From assembly GCA_003605115.1 (NCBI GenBank), contig QZKY01000001.1, forward strand, positions 62,001 through 126,000: a DNA stretch of 64,000 nucleotides, given 5' to 3'. A program made the translations under genes and the position numbers. Positions 54,997-63,772 of this stretch are shown here, piece after piece (position 1 is the stretch's first letter; every line of letters starts with the position of its first letter). The notes beneath the pieces are model-generated. The model saw only the letters and a list, made by a program, of their open reading frames with translations. It was not told the origin of the DNA and did no database searches. This DNA comes from Oxalobacter sp. (GTDB lineage: Bacteria > Pseudomonadota > Gammaproteobacteria > Burkholderiales > Burkholderiaceae_D).

Positions 54997-55899
54997 TCAT
55001 CGTCTTTTACCCTCAGCCAAGGCGCCCGACTCCCCTGCATCAAGGGCGAAAGTTGCGCCCGTATCTTGCGCGAGTACCGAAACGAGATAGGGCATAACTT
55101 CCTTGAGCATGCTCAACAAAGTCCACGGCGGATTCAGGATAAACATGCCGCTACTGCGCAAACCGAACCCATCCGGGACAGGCTCCGAAACGGACAGCGT
55201 CACCTCCAGCCATTGCGCGCCCGGCAAACGCTTCAATCGCTGCGGCAATTGCCTTGATTCATTGCGGTTCAACACCGGATACCAAATCGCATACGTGCCC
55301 GTGGGGAAGCGCTTTAAAGCATCCGTGAGCGTATCAAGCACACTGCGGTAATCTGTTTTCACTTCGTAAGGAGGATCGATCAGCACCAGGGCGCGGCGCG
55401 TTGGTGGCGGCAGCAAGGCCTTCAGGGCTGCAAACCCGTCTCCTCGCTCAATCTTCACGCGCATGCCTCTTCCGCGAGGCATGGTCTGCTCTTTCTCTAG
55501 TTCACGAAAATTATTGCTGAGTGCTTTGATATCGGCCGGATGCAGTTCAAACAGCCGCAGGCGATCCTGTTCGCGCAAAAGCGTGTTGGCAATCCATGGC
55601 GAACCAGGATAATGTCGCAAATTGCGACCCGGATTGATGGATTTCACCACATTCACATAATCTGCTAATGGTGCAGGCAAATCGTTGCGCATCCACAAAC
55701 GGGCAATGCCGCTTTCGAATTCCCCGCTTTTAACGGCGTAGCCCTGATCGAGCGCGTACAAACCCGCTCCCGCATGGGTGTCGATAAAGTGAAATGGCGT
55801 GTCCTTCTGTTGCAAGTATTGGATCAATTGCACCAGCACAAAGTGCTTGAGTACATCGGCATGGTTGCCTGCATGGAAGGCGTGACGGTAACTCAGCAT
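54997..55899 (-). CDS. rlmJ: 23S rRNA (adenine(2030)-N6)-methyltransferase
   Basis: A 300-residue SAM-dependent methyltransferase. Family features are the N-terminal MLSYRHAFHAGNHADVLKHFVLVQLI, the SAM motif FIDTHAGAGLYAL and the catalytic VLIDPPYE (DPPY). It is monocistronic, between flgN (convergent) and the LysR gene on the same strand. Confidence 0.95.
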   Translation of the reverse strand: MLSYRHAFHAGNHADVLKHFVLVQLIQYLQQKDTPFHFIDTHAGAGLYALDQGYAVKSGEFESGIARLWMRNDLPAPLADYVNVVKSINPGRNLRHYPGSPWIANTLLREQDRLRLFELHPADIKALSNNFRELEKEQTMPRGRGMRVKIERGDGFAALKALLPPPTRRALVLIDPPYEVKTDYRSVLDTLTDALKRFPTGTYAIWYPVLNRNESRQLPQRLKRLPGAQWLEVTLSVSEPVPDGFGLRSSGMFILNPPWTLLSMLKEVMPYLVSVLAQDTGATFALDAGESGALAEGKRR

Positions 55900-55922
55900 G
55901 AAAAGTCTTTTCAGGAAAATCG

Positions 55923-56813
55923 TTAAGAGGTCTGCATTGTACCTGTTGGCTTAAACATCTCCAGAAAAAGACGTGCGGCGGCAGACAGCCTTCGTTCCCT
56001 GAGCCATATCACGGCAACGGATGATTCAAGCTGACAATCCGCGATCTCCATCGCATGAAACGCGTCCGGTCGTAAACGCAAGGTCGAGCGCGGCATAATG
56101 GCAATCCCCAAATCACGCTCTGCCAGCGATAGGAGCGCCAGCACATTATCACTCTCGCAAAAAATGACTGGCGACAGTCCGACGCTCGCAAACGCATCCA
56201 GCACCATGTCGTGCGCGCGAATGCCACTTTGACGATGCATCAGCAGCAAAGGCGACTGTGCCAATTGCGATAAGATGATCGATTTCGGCAAACGTTTTTT
56301 CTTGGGAACAATCGCCACCCAAGGCTCGGTCAGCAAGGGGATCATGTCGAATGCGCCTTCCCGCACGGGCAAGCGCACGATGCCAAATTCAATGACATTC
56401 GCGTCCAGCAATTCCAGAATGCGGAAAGTGTTCCCTTCGCGCCACTGAAAGCGGATCTCGGGATAGTGGGTGTGGAAGGCCTGAATGCGTTCTGGCATAA
56501 ACAAGCTTCCCAGCGCCGGTGGACTGCCCATGGCCAGCACGCCGCGCATGGCACCATCCTGTTCGCGCACTTCTTTCGAAGCTGCATCGATCAAACTGAC
56601 AATTTGTTCCGCGCGTTGATACAAGGCATGGCCAGCCTGCGTCGGCTGCAAGCTGCGTGTGTTGCGCTCAATGAGTTGTACGCCCAGTTCTGCTTCCAGT
56701 AACTTGAGTTGCAGGCTGAGTGGGGGCTGTGCAATGTGCAAGCGCCTGGCTGCACGGCTGATTTGGCCTTCCTCGACGATTGCCATGAAGTAGCGTAATT
56801 GCCGAATATCCAT
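55923..56813 (-). CDS. LysR-family transcriptional regulator
   Basis: A 296-residue regulator. The N-terminal helix-turn-helix (MDIRQLRYFMAIVEEGQISRAARRLHIAQPPLSLQLKLLEAELG) resembles the CynR/CatM branch. The effector domain lies at about 90-290 (GVLAMGSPPALGSLFMPERIQAF). The ATG at 56813 has GGAGGA upstream and is chosen over 56882. It is divergent from a ketopantoate-reductase-like gene 112 bases away, its likely target. The effector is unknown. Confidence 0.92.
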   Translation of the reverse strand: MDIRQLRYFMAIVEEGQISRAARRLHIAQPPLSLQLKLLEAELGVQLIERNTRSLQPTQAGHALYQRAEQIVSLIDAASKEVREQDGAMRGVLAMGSPPALGSLFMPERIQAFHTHYPEIRFQWREGNTFRILELLDANVIEFGIVRLPVREGAFDMIPLLTEPWVAIVPKKKRLPKSIILSQLAQSPLLLMHRQSGIRAHDMVLDAFASVGLSPVIFCESDNVLALLSLAERDLGIAIMPRSTLRLRPDAFHAMEIADCQLESSVAVIWLRERRLSAAARLFLEMFKPTGTMQTS

Positions 56814-56840
56814 GCCTCCTCCATTTATATTTATAAAGTA

Positions 56841-56878
56841 TGAATTATAAATACAAAAAGTATTTTTCTTATAATTCA
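56841..56878. promoter_or_regulatory. Inverted repeat in LysR/PanE-like divergent gap, likely operator
   Basis: Perfect 10-base arms TGAATTATAA (56841-56850) and TTATAATTCA (56869-56878), with an inner ATAC/GTAT pair around an A-run. It is centred between the two divergent start codons. The position is right for a LysR dimer-of-dimers site overlapping both promoters. Binding is inferred. Confidence 0.65.
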
Positions 56879-56925
56879 TCACGCATTACACTAGGCGGGA
56901 ACGTGACACGATCAGGAGGGACATC

Positions 56926-57903
56926 ATGAAATTCTGCATATTCGGTGCTGGCGCCATTGGTGGTTATCTGGCTGTCGAGCTGGCCTTGTCCGGTCAGGAA
57001 GTCTGCGTTATCGCACGCGGCGAACATCTCGAAGCGATCAAGAAAAACGGGCTAAAACTGCTCATCGGCGGTCAGGAAAAAGTGGCACGCGTTCCCGCAA
57101 GCGATAACCCGGCCGATTTCGGCCATCAGGATTACGTGCTTTGCGCATTGAAGGCACACCAGTCCCATGAAAGCGCTGCGGCTTTCAAACCGTTGCTCGG
57201 TTCCCATACCGCCATGGTCACCGCCATGAACGGCATTCCCTGGTGGTACTTCTACAAGGAAGGCGGACAATTCGAGGGGCGCAAACTGGATTCAGTCGAT
57301 CCCGGCGGCTTGCAATGGGATTTGATTGGGCCGGAACGTGCAATTGGCTGCGTGGTCGATCCGGCTTGCGAAGTCATTGCCCCCGGCGTCATCGAGCATC
57401 ATGAGTTCAATCGTTTCATCATCGGCGAACCGGATGGTAGTCGTTCCGAACGTGTGGTCAAACTGGCAGAAGCGCTCACCACCGCAAATTTCGATGCGCC
57501 GATCCGCGATGCGATTCGCTGGAACGTCTGGCTGAAACTCTGGGGCAATGTCTGCTTCAATCCGATCAGTGCCCTCACCAAAGCAACGCTGGATCGCATC
57601 ACCTCCGAGCCCGCCTTGCGCGCTGTGTGCATGACAGCCATGAAAGAAACGAAAGCCGTTACCGAAGCGCTGAATGTCGTGATTCCGGAAGACATGCTGG
57701 AACGACGCTTGAATGTCGCAGGTCAGGCCGTTGGACACAAAATGTCGATGCTGCAGGATTTGGAGCGCCATCGCTCAATGGAAATTGATGCACTGGTCAC
57801 CGCCGTGCAGGAACTCGGCAAACTGACTGGCGTGCCAACGCCGACAGTGGATGTATTGCTCGCGCTGGTGCAGGAAGAAGGCAGACAGGCTGGTTTGTAT
57901 TGA
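56926..57903 (+). CDS. 2-dehydropantoate 2-reductase-like protein (PanE/ApbA family)
   Basis: A 325-residue NADPH-dependent reductase. The dinucleotide motif GAGAIGG lies at 7-13. Family residues continue in LCALKAHQ, WWYFYKEGGQFEGRKLDSVDPGG and KLWGNVCFNPISALTKATLD, and in the C-terminal domain. Many family members in LysR-linked settings reduce other 2-keto acids, so the pantothenate role is not certain. AGGAGG precedes the ATG. It is probably controlled by the divergent LysR protein. Confidence 0.88.
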   Translation: MKFCIFGAGAIGGYLAVELALSGQEVCVIARGEHLEAIKKNGLKLLIGGQEKVARVPASDNPADFGHQDYVLCALKAHQSHESAAAFKPLLGSHTAMVTAMNGIPWWYFYKEGGQFEGRKLDSVDPGGLQWDLIGPERAIGCVVDPACEVIAPGVIEHHEFNRFIIGEPDGSRSERVVKLAEALTTANFDAPIRDAIRWNVWLKLWGNVCFNPISALTKATLDRITSEPALRAVCMTAMKETKAVTEALNVVIPEDMLERRLNVAGQAVGHKMSMLQDLERHRSMEIDALVTAVQELGKLTGVPTPTVDVLLALVQEEGRQAGLY

Positions 57904-57942
57904 CGGAGACAGCCGCAGACCAACACGTCAAGGTATTACTTC

Positions 57943-58551
57943 TTAGCCGAAGAGCTCAATGTCGCCCGATGTTGGACGTGAGGTGAGACGGTTGGCGTAA
58001 TCCATTTCTCGGTTCACGATGGTGTTGTTATGCAATTGCTTGAGCTTCTTGACCAAAACTTTGCCTGAGCGTGGGAAGTAATACACCTTTCGCGGATAAA
58101 TATCCTCCAGATCCTCAGCGATAACCCGGATTTTTTCCGCCTGAAGGTATTCCCTTACAAACCGGGAATTGCGCTCACCAACATTGATCGCATTGAAATT
58201 TTGCAAAACGGCACCACCACCAAACACTTTGGCTTCAAGATTTTCTCGCTTCGCGCCAGATTTCAGCAACTCGTTGATCAGTATTTCCATCGCATACGTT
58301 CCGTAGCGCATGGAGGCAGAGACAATATCATTTGCACTGTTATCATTCGGCAGCATGAAATGGTTCATGCCACCGATGCCCGAAACGCGATCACGAATGC
58401 ACGCGGATACACACGACCCCAGCACCGTAACAATCACCATGTCTTTCGGGGTGTAGTAGTACTCGCCGGGAAGTATTTTGGCCGCATCCATGTCGAAGTT
58501 GCGGTCATAATAAACATTCGTCGCAAAATGTTTGTCGAATGTAGATTTCAT
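57943..58551 (-). CDS. cheD: Chemoreceptor glutamine deamidase CheD
   Basis: A 202-residue deamidase that converts receptor Gln residues to Glu. The catalytic Cys47 (VTVLGSCVSACI) and His64 (GGMNHFMLP) keep the family's 17-residue spacing. The later VFGGGAVLQNFNAINVGERNSRFV motif is typical. It lies 2 bases after cheR. cheB, which normally follows, is absent: the next gene converges. Confidence 0.95.
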   Translation of the reverse strand: MKSTFDKHFATNVYYDRNFDMDAAKILPGEYYYTPKDMVIVTVLGSCVSACIRDRVSGIGGMNHFMLPNDNSANDIVSASMRYGTYAMEILINELLKSGAKRENLEAKVFGGGAVLQNFNAINVGERNSRFVREYLQAEKIRVIAEDLEDIYPRKVYYFPRSGKVLVKKLKQLHNNTIVNREMDYANRLTSRPTSGDIELFG

Positions 58552-58553
58552 GG

Positions 58554-59420
58554 TTATGACCTGTTCGTGGACACGCTACCCATGGCAGGATTGGCGAGAT
58601 GATACACCGTCTTGCCTCGCAGTTTAAATGCGTTCGACACGTACTGAAAATTCTCTGAGTGACCAGCAAACAACAGGCCATCCGGCTTCAAGAGGTTGAC
58701 GAACTTCGACAGGATTTTACCCTGCGTCGGCTTGTCGAAATAAATCATGACGTTTCTACAAAAAATCACATCGAACCCCCCGCGAAGCGGCCAAGTTTCA
58801 TCCAGCAAATTCAGCTGGCGATAAGTGATCATATCCCGCAATTCCTTGCGAACGCGCGCCATCCCTTCATTGTTTCCCGTGCCTTTTTGAAAAAAGCGTC
58901 GCACCCTTTCCGGTGGCATTTTTTCAAGCTTCTCCGTGGAATATACCCCTCGTTCCGCTACAGCAAGCACATTGGTGTCGATATCGGTAGCAACCACTTT
59001 CGCTTTTGGCGTGAGCGTGTTGAACGCTTCACACAGTGTCATGGCGATCGAATAGGGCTCTTCGCCGGTGGACGATGCGCAGCACCAAACTTCCACTGGC
59101 CCAGGTCGCGTTTTGACAAACTCCTTCAAAATCGGGAAATGGTGATCTTCGCGAAAAAACGAAGTGAGATTCGTTGTCAGCGCGTTGACGAATGACTCCC
59201 ACTCTTCGTTCATTTTGCCGCCTTCAAGCGAATCGAGGTAATCCTCAAAGGAATGGAACCCCAAAGCACGCAAGCGCCGGGCAACGCGGCTGTATACCAT
59301 TTCCTGCTTCGAGCTCGCGAGCGATATCCCGGCCTGACGATAAATCAGCGAACGTACCCGCTCAAAATCAGCAACAGTAAAATCAAATTCTTTATTTTTG
59401 GTTTGGCTCATGTCTGGCAA
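58554..59420 (-). CDS. cheR: Chemotaxis protein methyltransferase CheR
   Basis: A 288-residue SAM-dependent enzyme that methylates chemoreceptor glutamates. The N-terminal helical domain (FERVRSLIYRQAGISLASSKQEMVYSRVARRLRALG) is followed by the methyltransferase domain with VEVWCCASSTGEEPYSIAM (SAM site), ATDIDTNVLA and DVIFCRNVMIYF. It is the first gene of cheR-cheD, with no cheA, cheW, cheY or cheB beside it. Confidence 0.97.
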   Translation of the reverse strand: MPDMSQTKNKEFDFTVADFERVRSLIYRQAGISLASSKQEMVYSRVARRLRALGFHSFEDYLDSLEGGKMNEEWESFVNALTTNLTSFFREDHHFPILKEFVKTRPGPVEVWCCASSTGEEPYSIAMTLCEAFNTLTPKAKVVATDIDTNVLAVAERGVYSTEKLEKMPPERVRRFFQKGTGNNEGMARVRKELRDMITYRQLNLLDETWPLRGGFDVIFCRNVMIYFDKPTQGKILSKFVNLLKPDGLLFAGHSENFQYVSNAFKLRGKTVYHLANPAMGSVSTNRS

Positions 59421-59819
59421 GTCTCATCTCAAAGCTGAATTGGAAACACAATACACGCCTCTCATAAAAAGTGCTTGCGATGCGTCATGAAATTCCCAGC
59501 TCCGTTTTTGACTCCATTGTATTGTCACACTCACTTTATTGTCACACTCACCCTCTGCGTACAAGCATGTTCCGACTAATGCCCTGTCAAAGAGAAAATC
59601 TCCGGGGCAAGGCTTGTTCCCCGGTAAAGAAATGGCTCATGGTGCAAGCATACCTATAGCAGTTAGCCAACAAGACCTCGAGTAACCCTGCTTTTCCCCG
59701 CCTATTCTTCATGTAAGCATCAATTCACCCCGAAAAATCGGCTTTTCCATTGAACAACACTCTTCCTTCGGTTATTCTGTCACACCAATACTGCAAGGCA
59801 CTTTCCAGGCAAACAGATT
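59421..59819. other. 399-base divergent intergenic region, cheR to sensor kinase
   Basis: Holds promoters for both sides. It contains two 15-base direct repeats at 59520-59551 and a partial third copy (TATTCTGTCACAC) at 59773-59785, 35 bases before the kinase start. A 62-codon open frame at 59471-59659 has no ribosome binding site or family features and is not called. Confidence 0.55.
59520..59551. repeat. Two 15-base direct repeats TATTGTCACACTCAC
   Basis: Copies at 59520-59534 and 59537-59551, start-to-start distance 17 bases. They may be a regulator's tandem site upstream of cheR (about 100 bases from its start) or of the kinase. They are too few and short for CRISPR. Confidence 0.5.
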
Positions 59820-61247
59820 ATGATGCAAGCACAATGGCTTCCCATCATCATGGAAGCTACCTTCACCCCTGTTTTCGTTATCGAATGCGATACGCTTCAG
59901 TTGTTGCACGTTAATGAAGCAGCCTGCCAACACCTTCAGGCGTCCTTAACCGATCTCGGTACGCTGCCCTTCTCTGATCTCCTGGACAGCAGCAGCAGGG
60001 AAATCCTGCACCAAAAAATTCAGTCCCTGACAGCCTTTCCTGAGCAACGTATCGAGATGACGGCGAACCTGCTGCGCGCAGATGGCGCCATCCTTCCGGT
60101 CGCCTTGCGCCTCTGCGCAGCCCCTCACGGTGCCAAGCACGTATGCATCGCCTTCGCAGCAAGCATCACCCGACCAAAGGACAATGGACATCTCGACATC
60201 CCCCAATCGCTCTTTCGCGGTATTGTCTCCAGTACACCAGGGCTCGTATATCAATTCCAACTCACCCCCGATGACAAAACCGCTTTCACCTATTTGAGTG
60301 ATGCTTGCCAGGCTTTACTGGGATTGTCCGCTGAAAAATTGCGCACCCACCCCAACATGTTCCTGGACTTGATTCTTCCGGATGATCGCCCCTCCTACCT
60401 CAAGTCAATGACGGCATCCGCCAACGATCTGAAAAGCTGGAACTGGGAAGGACGCATCTGGATCGATGCCTGGAAAGACATCAAGTGGATCAACTTGCGC
60501 GCCACCCCGCACATACTCCCGAACAAGTCGGTGCAATGGAGCGGCATCATGACCAACATCACGCAAAGCAAGCTTGAGGAATTCGAAATAAAACGTTCTC
60601 GCGCACGTCTTGCCGAACTCTCCGCACACATCGAACAGGTGAAAGAACAGGAACGCACGCAACTCGCAAGAGAAGTGCATGATGATCTGGGTGGCAACCT
60701 CACTGCCATCAAAATGGCTCTGGCTCTCCTGGCGCAACGACTACCCTCTGACGACTCTTTTTTGACGGAGAAAGCGCAATATGTCGATTCCCTGGTTGAT
60801 CGCACCATTGAATCAGCACACCGCATCGCCAGCGACCTGCGACCAAGCATACTGGATTTGGGCATCGTCGCAGCACTTCAATGGCAAACAGAAGAGTTTG
60901 AGAAACAGCTTGGCATTCCTTGCAATTTTTCCAGCACGAACAAGGAAATCGAGCTCTCCGCAAACCATGCCACGGCCATTTTCCGCATCTTCCAGGAAGC
61001 CCTGACCAACATCGCCAAGCATGCCAATGCCACCCGCGTTACCGTCAAACTGTCGGCAAGTCGCGGCAGTCTCAACCTGAAAATTATCGACAATGGAAAA
61101 GGCATCGAACCCGCCGATCGGATGAAATCGCAATCCTTCGGCATTCGAGGAATGACCGAACGTGCCCATTCGCTGGGCGGCAAATTGACAATCACGACAA
61201 CCGATGGCGGCGGCAGCACTGTCACCATAAAAATTCCGCAAAAGTAA
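59820..61247 (+). CDS. Soluble PAS-PAS sensor histidine kinase (NarX/HisKA_3 type)
   Basis: A 475-residue kinase without membrane segments. Two PAS-like domains lie at about 12-115 and 132-252 (the second, with PGLVYQFQLTPDDKTAFTYLSDACQALLG, is PAS_3-like). The HisKA_3 dimerisation domain has His287 in LAREVHDDLGGNLTAIK. The ATPase domain has the N-box AIFRIFQEALTNIAKHANA, GIRGMTERAHSLGGKL and DGGGSTV. It should respond to a cytosolic cue such as redox state, oxygen or a ligand. The partner regulator follows after 14 bases. Confidence 0.92.
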   Translation: MMQAQWLPIIMEATFTPVFVIECDTLQLLHVNEAACQHLQASLTDLGTLPFSDLLDSSSREILHQKIQSLTAFPEQRIEMTANLLRADGAILPVALRLCAAPHGAKHVCIAFAASITRPKDNGHLDIPQSLFRGIVSSTPGLVYQFQLTPDDKTAFTYLSDACQALLGLSAEKLRTHPNMFLDLILPDDRPSYLKSMTASANDLKSWNWEGRIWIDAWKDIKWINLRATPHILPNKSVQWSGIMTNITQSKLEEFEIKRSRARLAELSAHIEQVKEQERTQLAREVHDDLGGNLTAIKMALALLAQRLPSDDSFLTEKAQYVDSLVDRTIESAHRIASDLRPSILDLGIVAALQWQTEEFEKQLGIPCNFSSTNKEIELSANHATAIFRIFQEALTNIAKHANATRVTVKLSASRGSLNLKIIDNGKGIEPADRMKSQSFGIRGMTERAHSLGGKLTITTTDGGGSTVTIKIPQK

Positions 61248-61261
61248 ACGAGAGTACCCCA

Positions 61262-61915
61262 ATGACTTCCTCTGCAAAATCCCCTATTCGTGTCTTGATC
61301 GCTGACGATCATGCCATCGTACGCGAAGGGCTCAAACAAATTCTGGCCGATAACAAAGACATCATGGTGGCGGGTGAAGCCAGGAATGGCGCTGAAGCGG
61401 TCAAGCTCGCACGCGAAGGGGATTGCGACGTGGTGCTCATGGACATCTCCATGCCGGATCGCAGCGGCATTGAAGTACTCAAGCAAATCAAGAAGGAAAT
61501 CCCGCAATTGTGCGTGTTGATGCTCTCCATGCACCGTGAAGATTTATACGCTATTCGCTCACTGAAGGCAGGTGCAGCCGGTTATCTCAACAAGCAAAGT
61601 GCCCCCAATGAACTGGTAAACGCCATACGCATGGTCGCCAGTGGGATGAAATACATCAGCCCAGAATTGGCGCAGGTACTCGCAAGACAAATTGGCGAAG
61701 ACCAGGATGCCCCGCTGCATGAAGCGCTCTCAGATCGTGAATATCAAACCCTGACCATGATTGCATCGGGAAAATCCGTCAGCGATATTGCAGAAGAACT
61801 CTCTCTCTCGGTCAAAACCGTCAGCGAATATCGTGCAAGACTGCTGGCAAAGATGAAACTCAAAAACAGCGCCGAACTTACCCACTACGCCATCAAACAC
61901 CGTTTGGTCGAATGA
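61262..61915 (+). CDS. NarL/LuxR-type response regulator
   Basis: A 217-residue regulator from the ATG at 61262; the frame continues upstream inside the kinase gene but is not real there. The receiver domain has IADDHAIV, phospho-acceptor Asp61 (VVLMDISMPDRSG), switch Ser/Thr in MLSMHRED and Lys in YLNKQS. The LuxR helix-turn-helix at about 155-210 contains LSDREYQTLTMIASGKSVSDIAEELSLSVKTVSEYRARLLAKMKLKN. It is the cognate partner of the preceding kinase. Targets are unknown; neighbouring genes are possible. Confidence 0.93.
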   Translation: MTSSAKSPIRVLIADDHAIVREGLKQILADNKDIMVAGEARNGAEAVKLAREGDCDVVLMDISMPDRSGIEVLKQIKKEIPQLCVLMLSMHREDLYAIRSLKAGAAGYLNKQSAPNELVNAIRMVASGMKYISPELAQVLARQIGEDQDAPLHEALSDREYQTLTMIASGKSVSDIAEELSLSVKTVSEYRARLLAKMKLKNSAELTHYAIKHRLVE

Positions 61916-62060
61916 GCCGAAATTCCGACAGCAAAGCAAAAGAAAAGCCCTCTCTGGCTCGCTCAAAGGCAGAAAAGCAGCGTTTTATTACCATTGATCA
62001 AACCTTCAAAATTGAAGGAAGTAATATATTCTTGCTGCGGCCTGACAAAGATGCAAGACC

Positions 62061-63677
62061 ATGAAGAAAACCCCGCCACCACAAGACCAAAACCCCGCCC
62101 TGATCGCTAGGGAGGTTTTTCGCTTGTTGGGTCAAAGACGCATTTCTCCCACGCCGGAAGCCTATCGCGCCCTCTACCACGAAATCGCAGGCACGCAGGA
62201 TCCTGACAAAACCACAGCAGACAAGCCCGGCAAAGAGCCCCTCACGCCAGAGATCGACCAAGGCACCTTGATGCTGCTTTCTGGGTTTGCGCGAAAAATG
62301 TCAGGCGCACCTGGCGATGCAGCAGAACTCGGCTATCGCTTTCAGCGTGCGGTGAAATCACAGGACTGGGAAGATTACACCAAGACACTGAACCACTTGT
62401 TTGACAAATATGTTCGGCCAGCGGCTTCTGCGCCCCTCAAACCCACCCGCCTGGTGGAGATGCCAACAGAAAGTCAACAACTGCACTATTTGCGCGATTT
62501 GCTGGTGCGCACGCTGACCTTTACGGTCGTTTCACTATTGCAGGACGCCCCCGACCTAGCGGGTGAAGCCGAGGAACTGGGCGCGCTACTCAAAAGCGCT
62601 CAGGCACACGACGACTTTGAAAAGGCCGGCGCGCGTCTCAAACGCATCGCTTACAAGATCGAAATGAAAACCGGCAACACCGCGGAACAGCAGGAATTGC
62701 TGGTACGCCTGTTTAACCTGTTACTCGACAATATCGGCGAACTACTCGAAGATGACAGCTGGTTGCGCGGTCAAATCACCGTCATCCAAAACCTCATCTC
62801 CGGCCCCCTGAATTACCGCATGCTGGAAGATGCCGAAACGCGGCTCAAGGAAGTCATCTACAAGCAAGGCATCCTCAAACACAGTCTTACCGAAGCAAAA
62901 GACACGCTCAAAAACATGATGATCACCTTTGTTGATCGCATGGGAGATTTGGCTGCGAGCACCACGCAATACCAACAAAAGATGGAGACTTACTCCCAGA
63001 AAATCAGCAAGGCCAAACACATCACCGAACTCAGCAGCGTCATGGAAGACGTGTTGCGAGAAACCAGACTGATCCAGGAAGAAGCGCGCCACTCCCGCGA
63101 CAAAATTCTGGCTGCACGCAGAGAAGCCAATGACGCGGAAAGCCGCATCAAAGAGCTCGAAAACAAACTTGAACGCATGAGCGAATTGGTGCGAGAAGAC
63201 CAACTCACCGGCAGCCTGAACAGACGTGGTCTCGACGATGTATATGAACGTGAGGCCGCACGAGCCGATCGACGCAACTCCCCGATTTGCGTGGCGCTGC
63301 TTGATCTCGATAATTTCAAGATGCTGAATGACACCTACGGCCACTTTGCCGGCGATGAAGCGCTCATCCATCTTGTTCGTGTCGTAAAAGAAACCTTGCG
63401 TCCGACGGATGTGATTGCCCGATTTGGCGGGGAAGAGTTTTTACTCGTGCTCCCTGACACGAAAATTGAGGATGCGACGCAAACCATGATGCGCGTTCAG
63501 CGTGCCTTGACCAAACATTTTTTCATGTACAAAAACGAACAAATCCTCATCACCTTCAGCGCAGGTGTAGCACAACGTTTGCCAGGAGAAGATCAGGATG
63601 CCGTCACCAATCGCGCCGATGCCGCCATGTATCGCGCCAAAAAGGCTGGCAAAAATCGCGTATTCGCAGCAGAATAG
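62061..63677 (+). CDS. Diguanylate cyclase (GGEEF), soluble
   Basis: A 538-residue cytosolic protein. An N-terminal helical region without a named domain (REVFRLLGQRRISPTPEAYRALYHEIAG) leads through a long coiled coil at about 290-375 to the GGDEF domain. The active site GGEEF is at 456-460, with the inhibitory RxxD (Arg447-Pro-Thr-Asp450) five residues before it. The metal and substrate motif LLDLDNFKMLNDTYGHFAGDEAL is intact. It should make c-di-GMP with product inhibition. It lies 145 bases after the response regulator, possibly on the same transcript. Confidence 0.93.
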   Translation: MKKTPPPQDQNPALIAREVFRLLGQRRISPTPEAYRALYHEIAGTQDPDKTTADKPGKEPLTPEIDQGTLMLLSGFARKMSGAPGDAAELGYRFQRAVKSQDWEDYTKTLNHLFDKYVRPAASAPLKPTRLVEMPTESQQLHYLRDLLVRTLTFTVVSLLQDAPDLAGEAEELGALLKSAQAHDDFEKAGARLKRIAYKIEMKTGNTAEQQELLVRLFNLLLDNIGELLEDDSWLRGQITVIQNLISGPLNYRMLEDAETRLKEVIYKQGILKHSLTEAKDTLKNMMITFVDRMGDLAASTTQYQQKMETYSQKISKAKHITELSSVMEDVLRETRLIQEEARHSRDKILAARREANDAESRIKELENKLERMSELVREDQLTGSLNRRGLDDVYEREAARADRRNSPICVALLDLDNFKMLNDTYGHFAGDEALIHLVRVVKETLRPTDVIARFGGEEFLLVLPDTKIEDATQTMMRVQRALTKHFFMYKNEQILITFSAGVAQRLPGEDQDAVTNRADAAMYRAKKAGKNRVFAAE

Positions 63678-63772
63678 TCGCACGACAGTTCTCCAGCCAT
63701 TCACCATCGCACGATTTTCCCCTATCATTCGGGGTATTCAGATATTTCCCCCGTTTCCCCTGCTGGGCATTT

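Noticed and set aside
59471-59659. 62-codon open frame in the cheR/kinase gap
   Set aside because: No ribosome binding site; it runs through the direct repeats and has no recognisable composition of a real protein.
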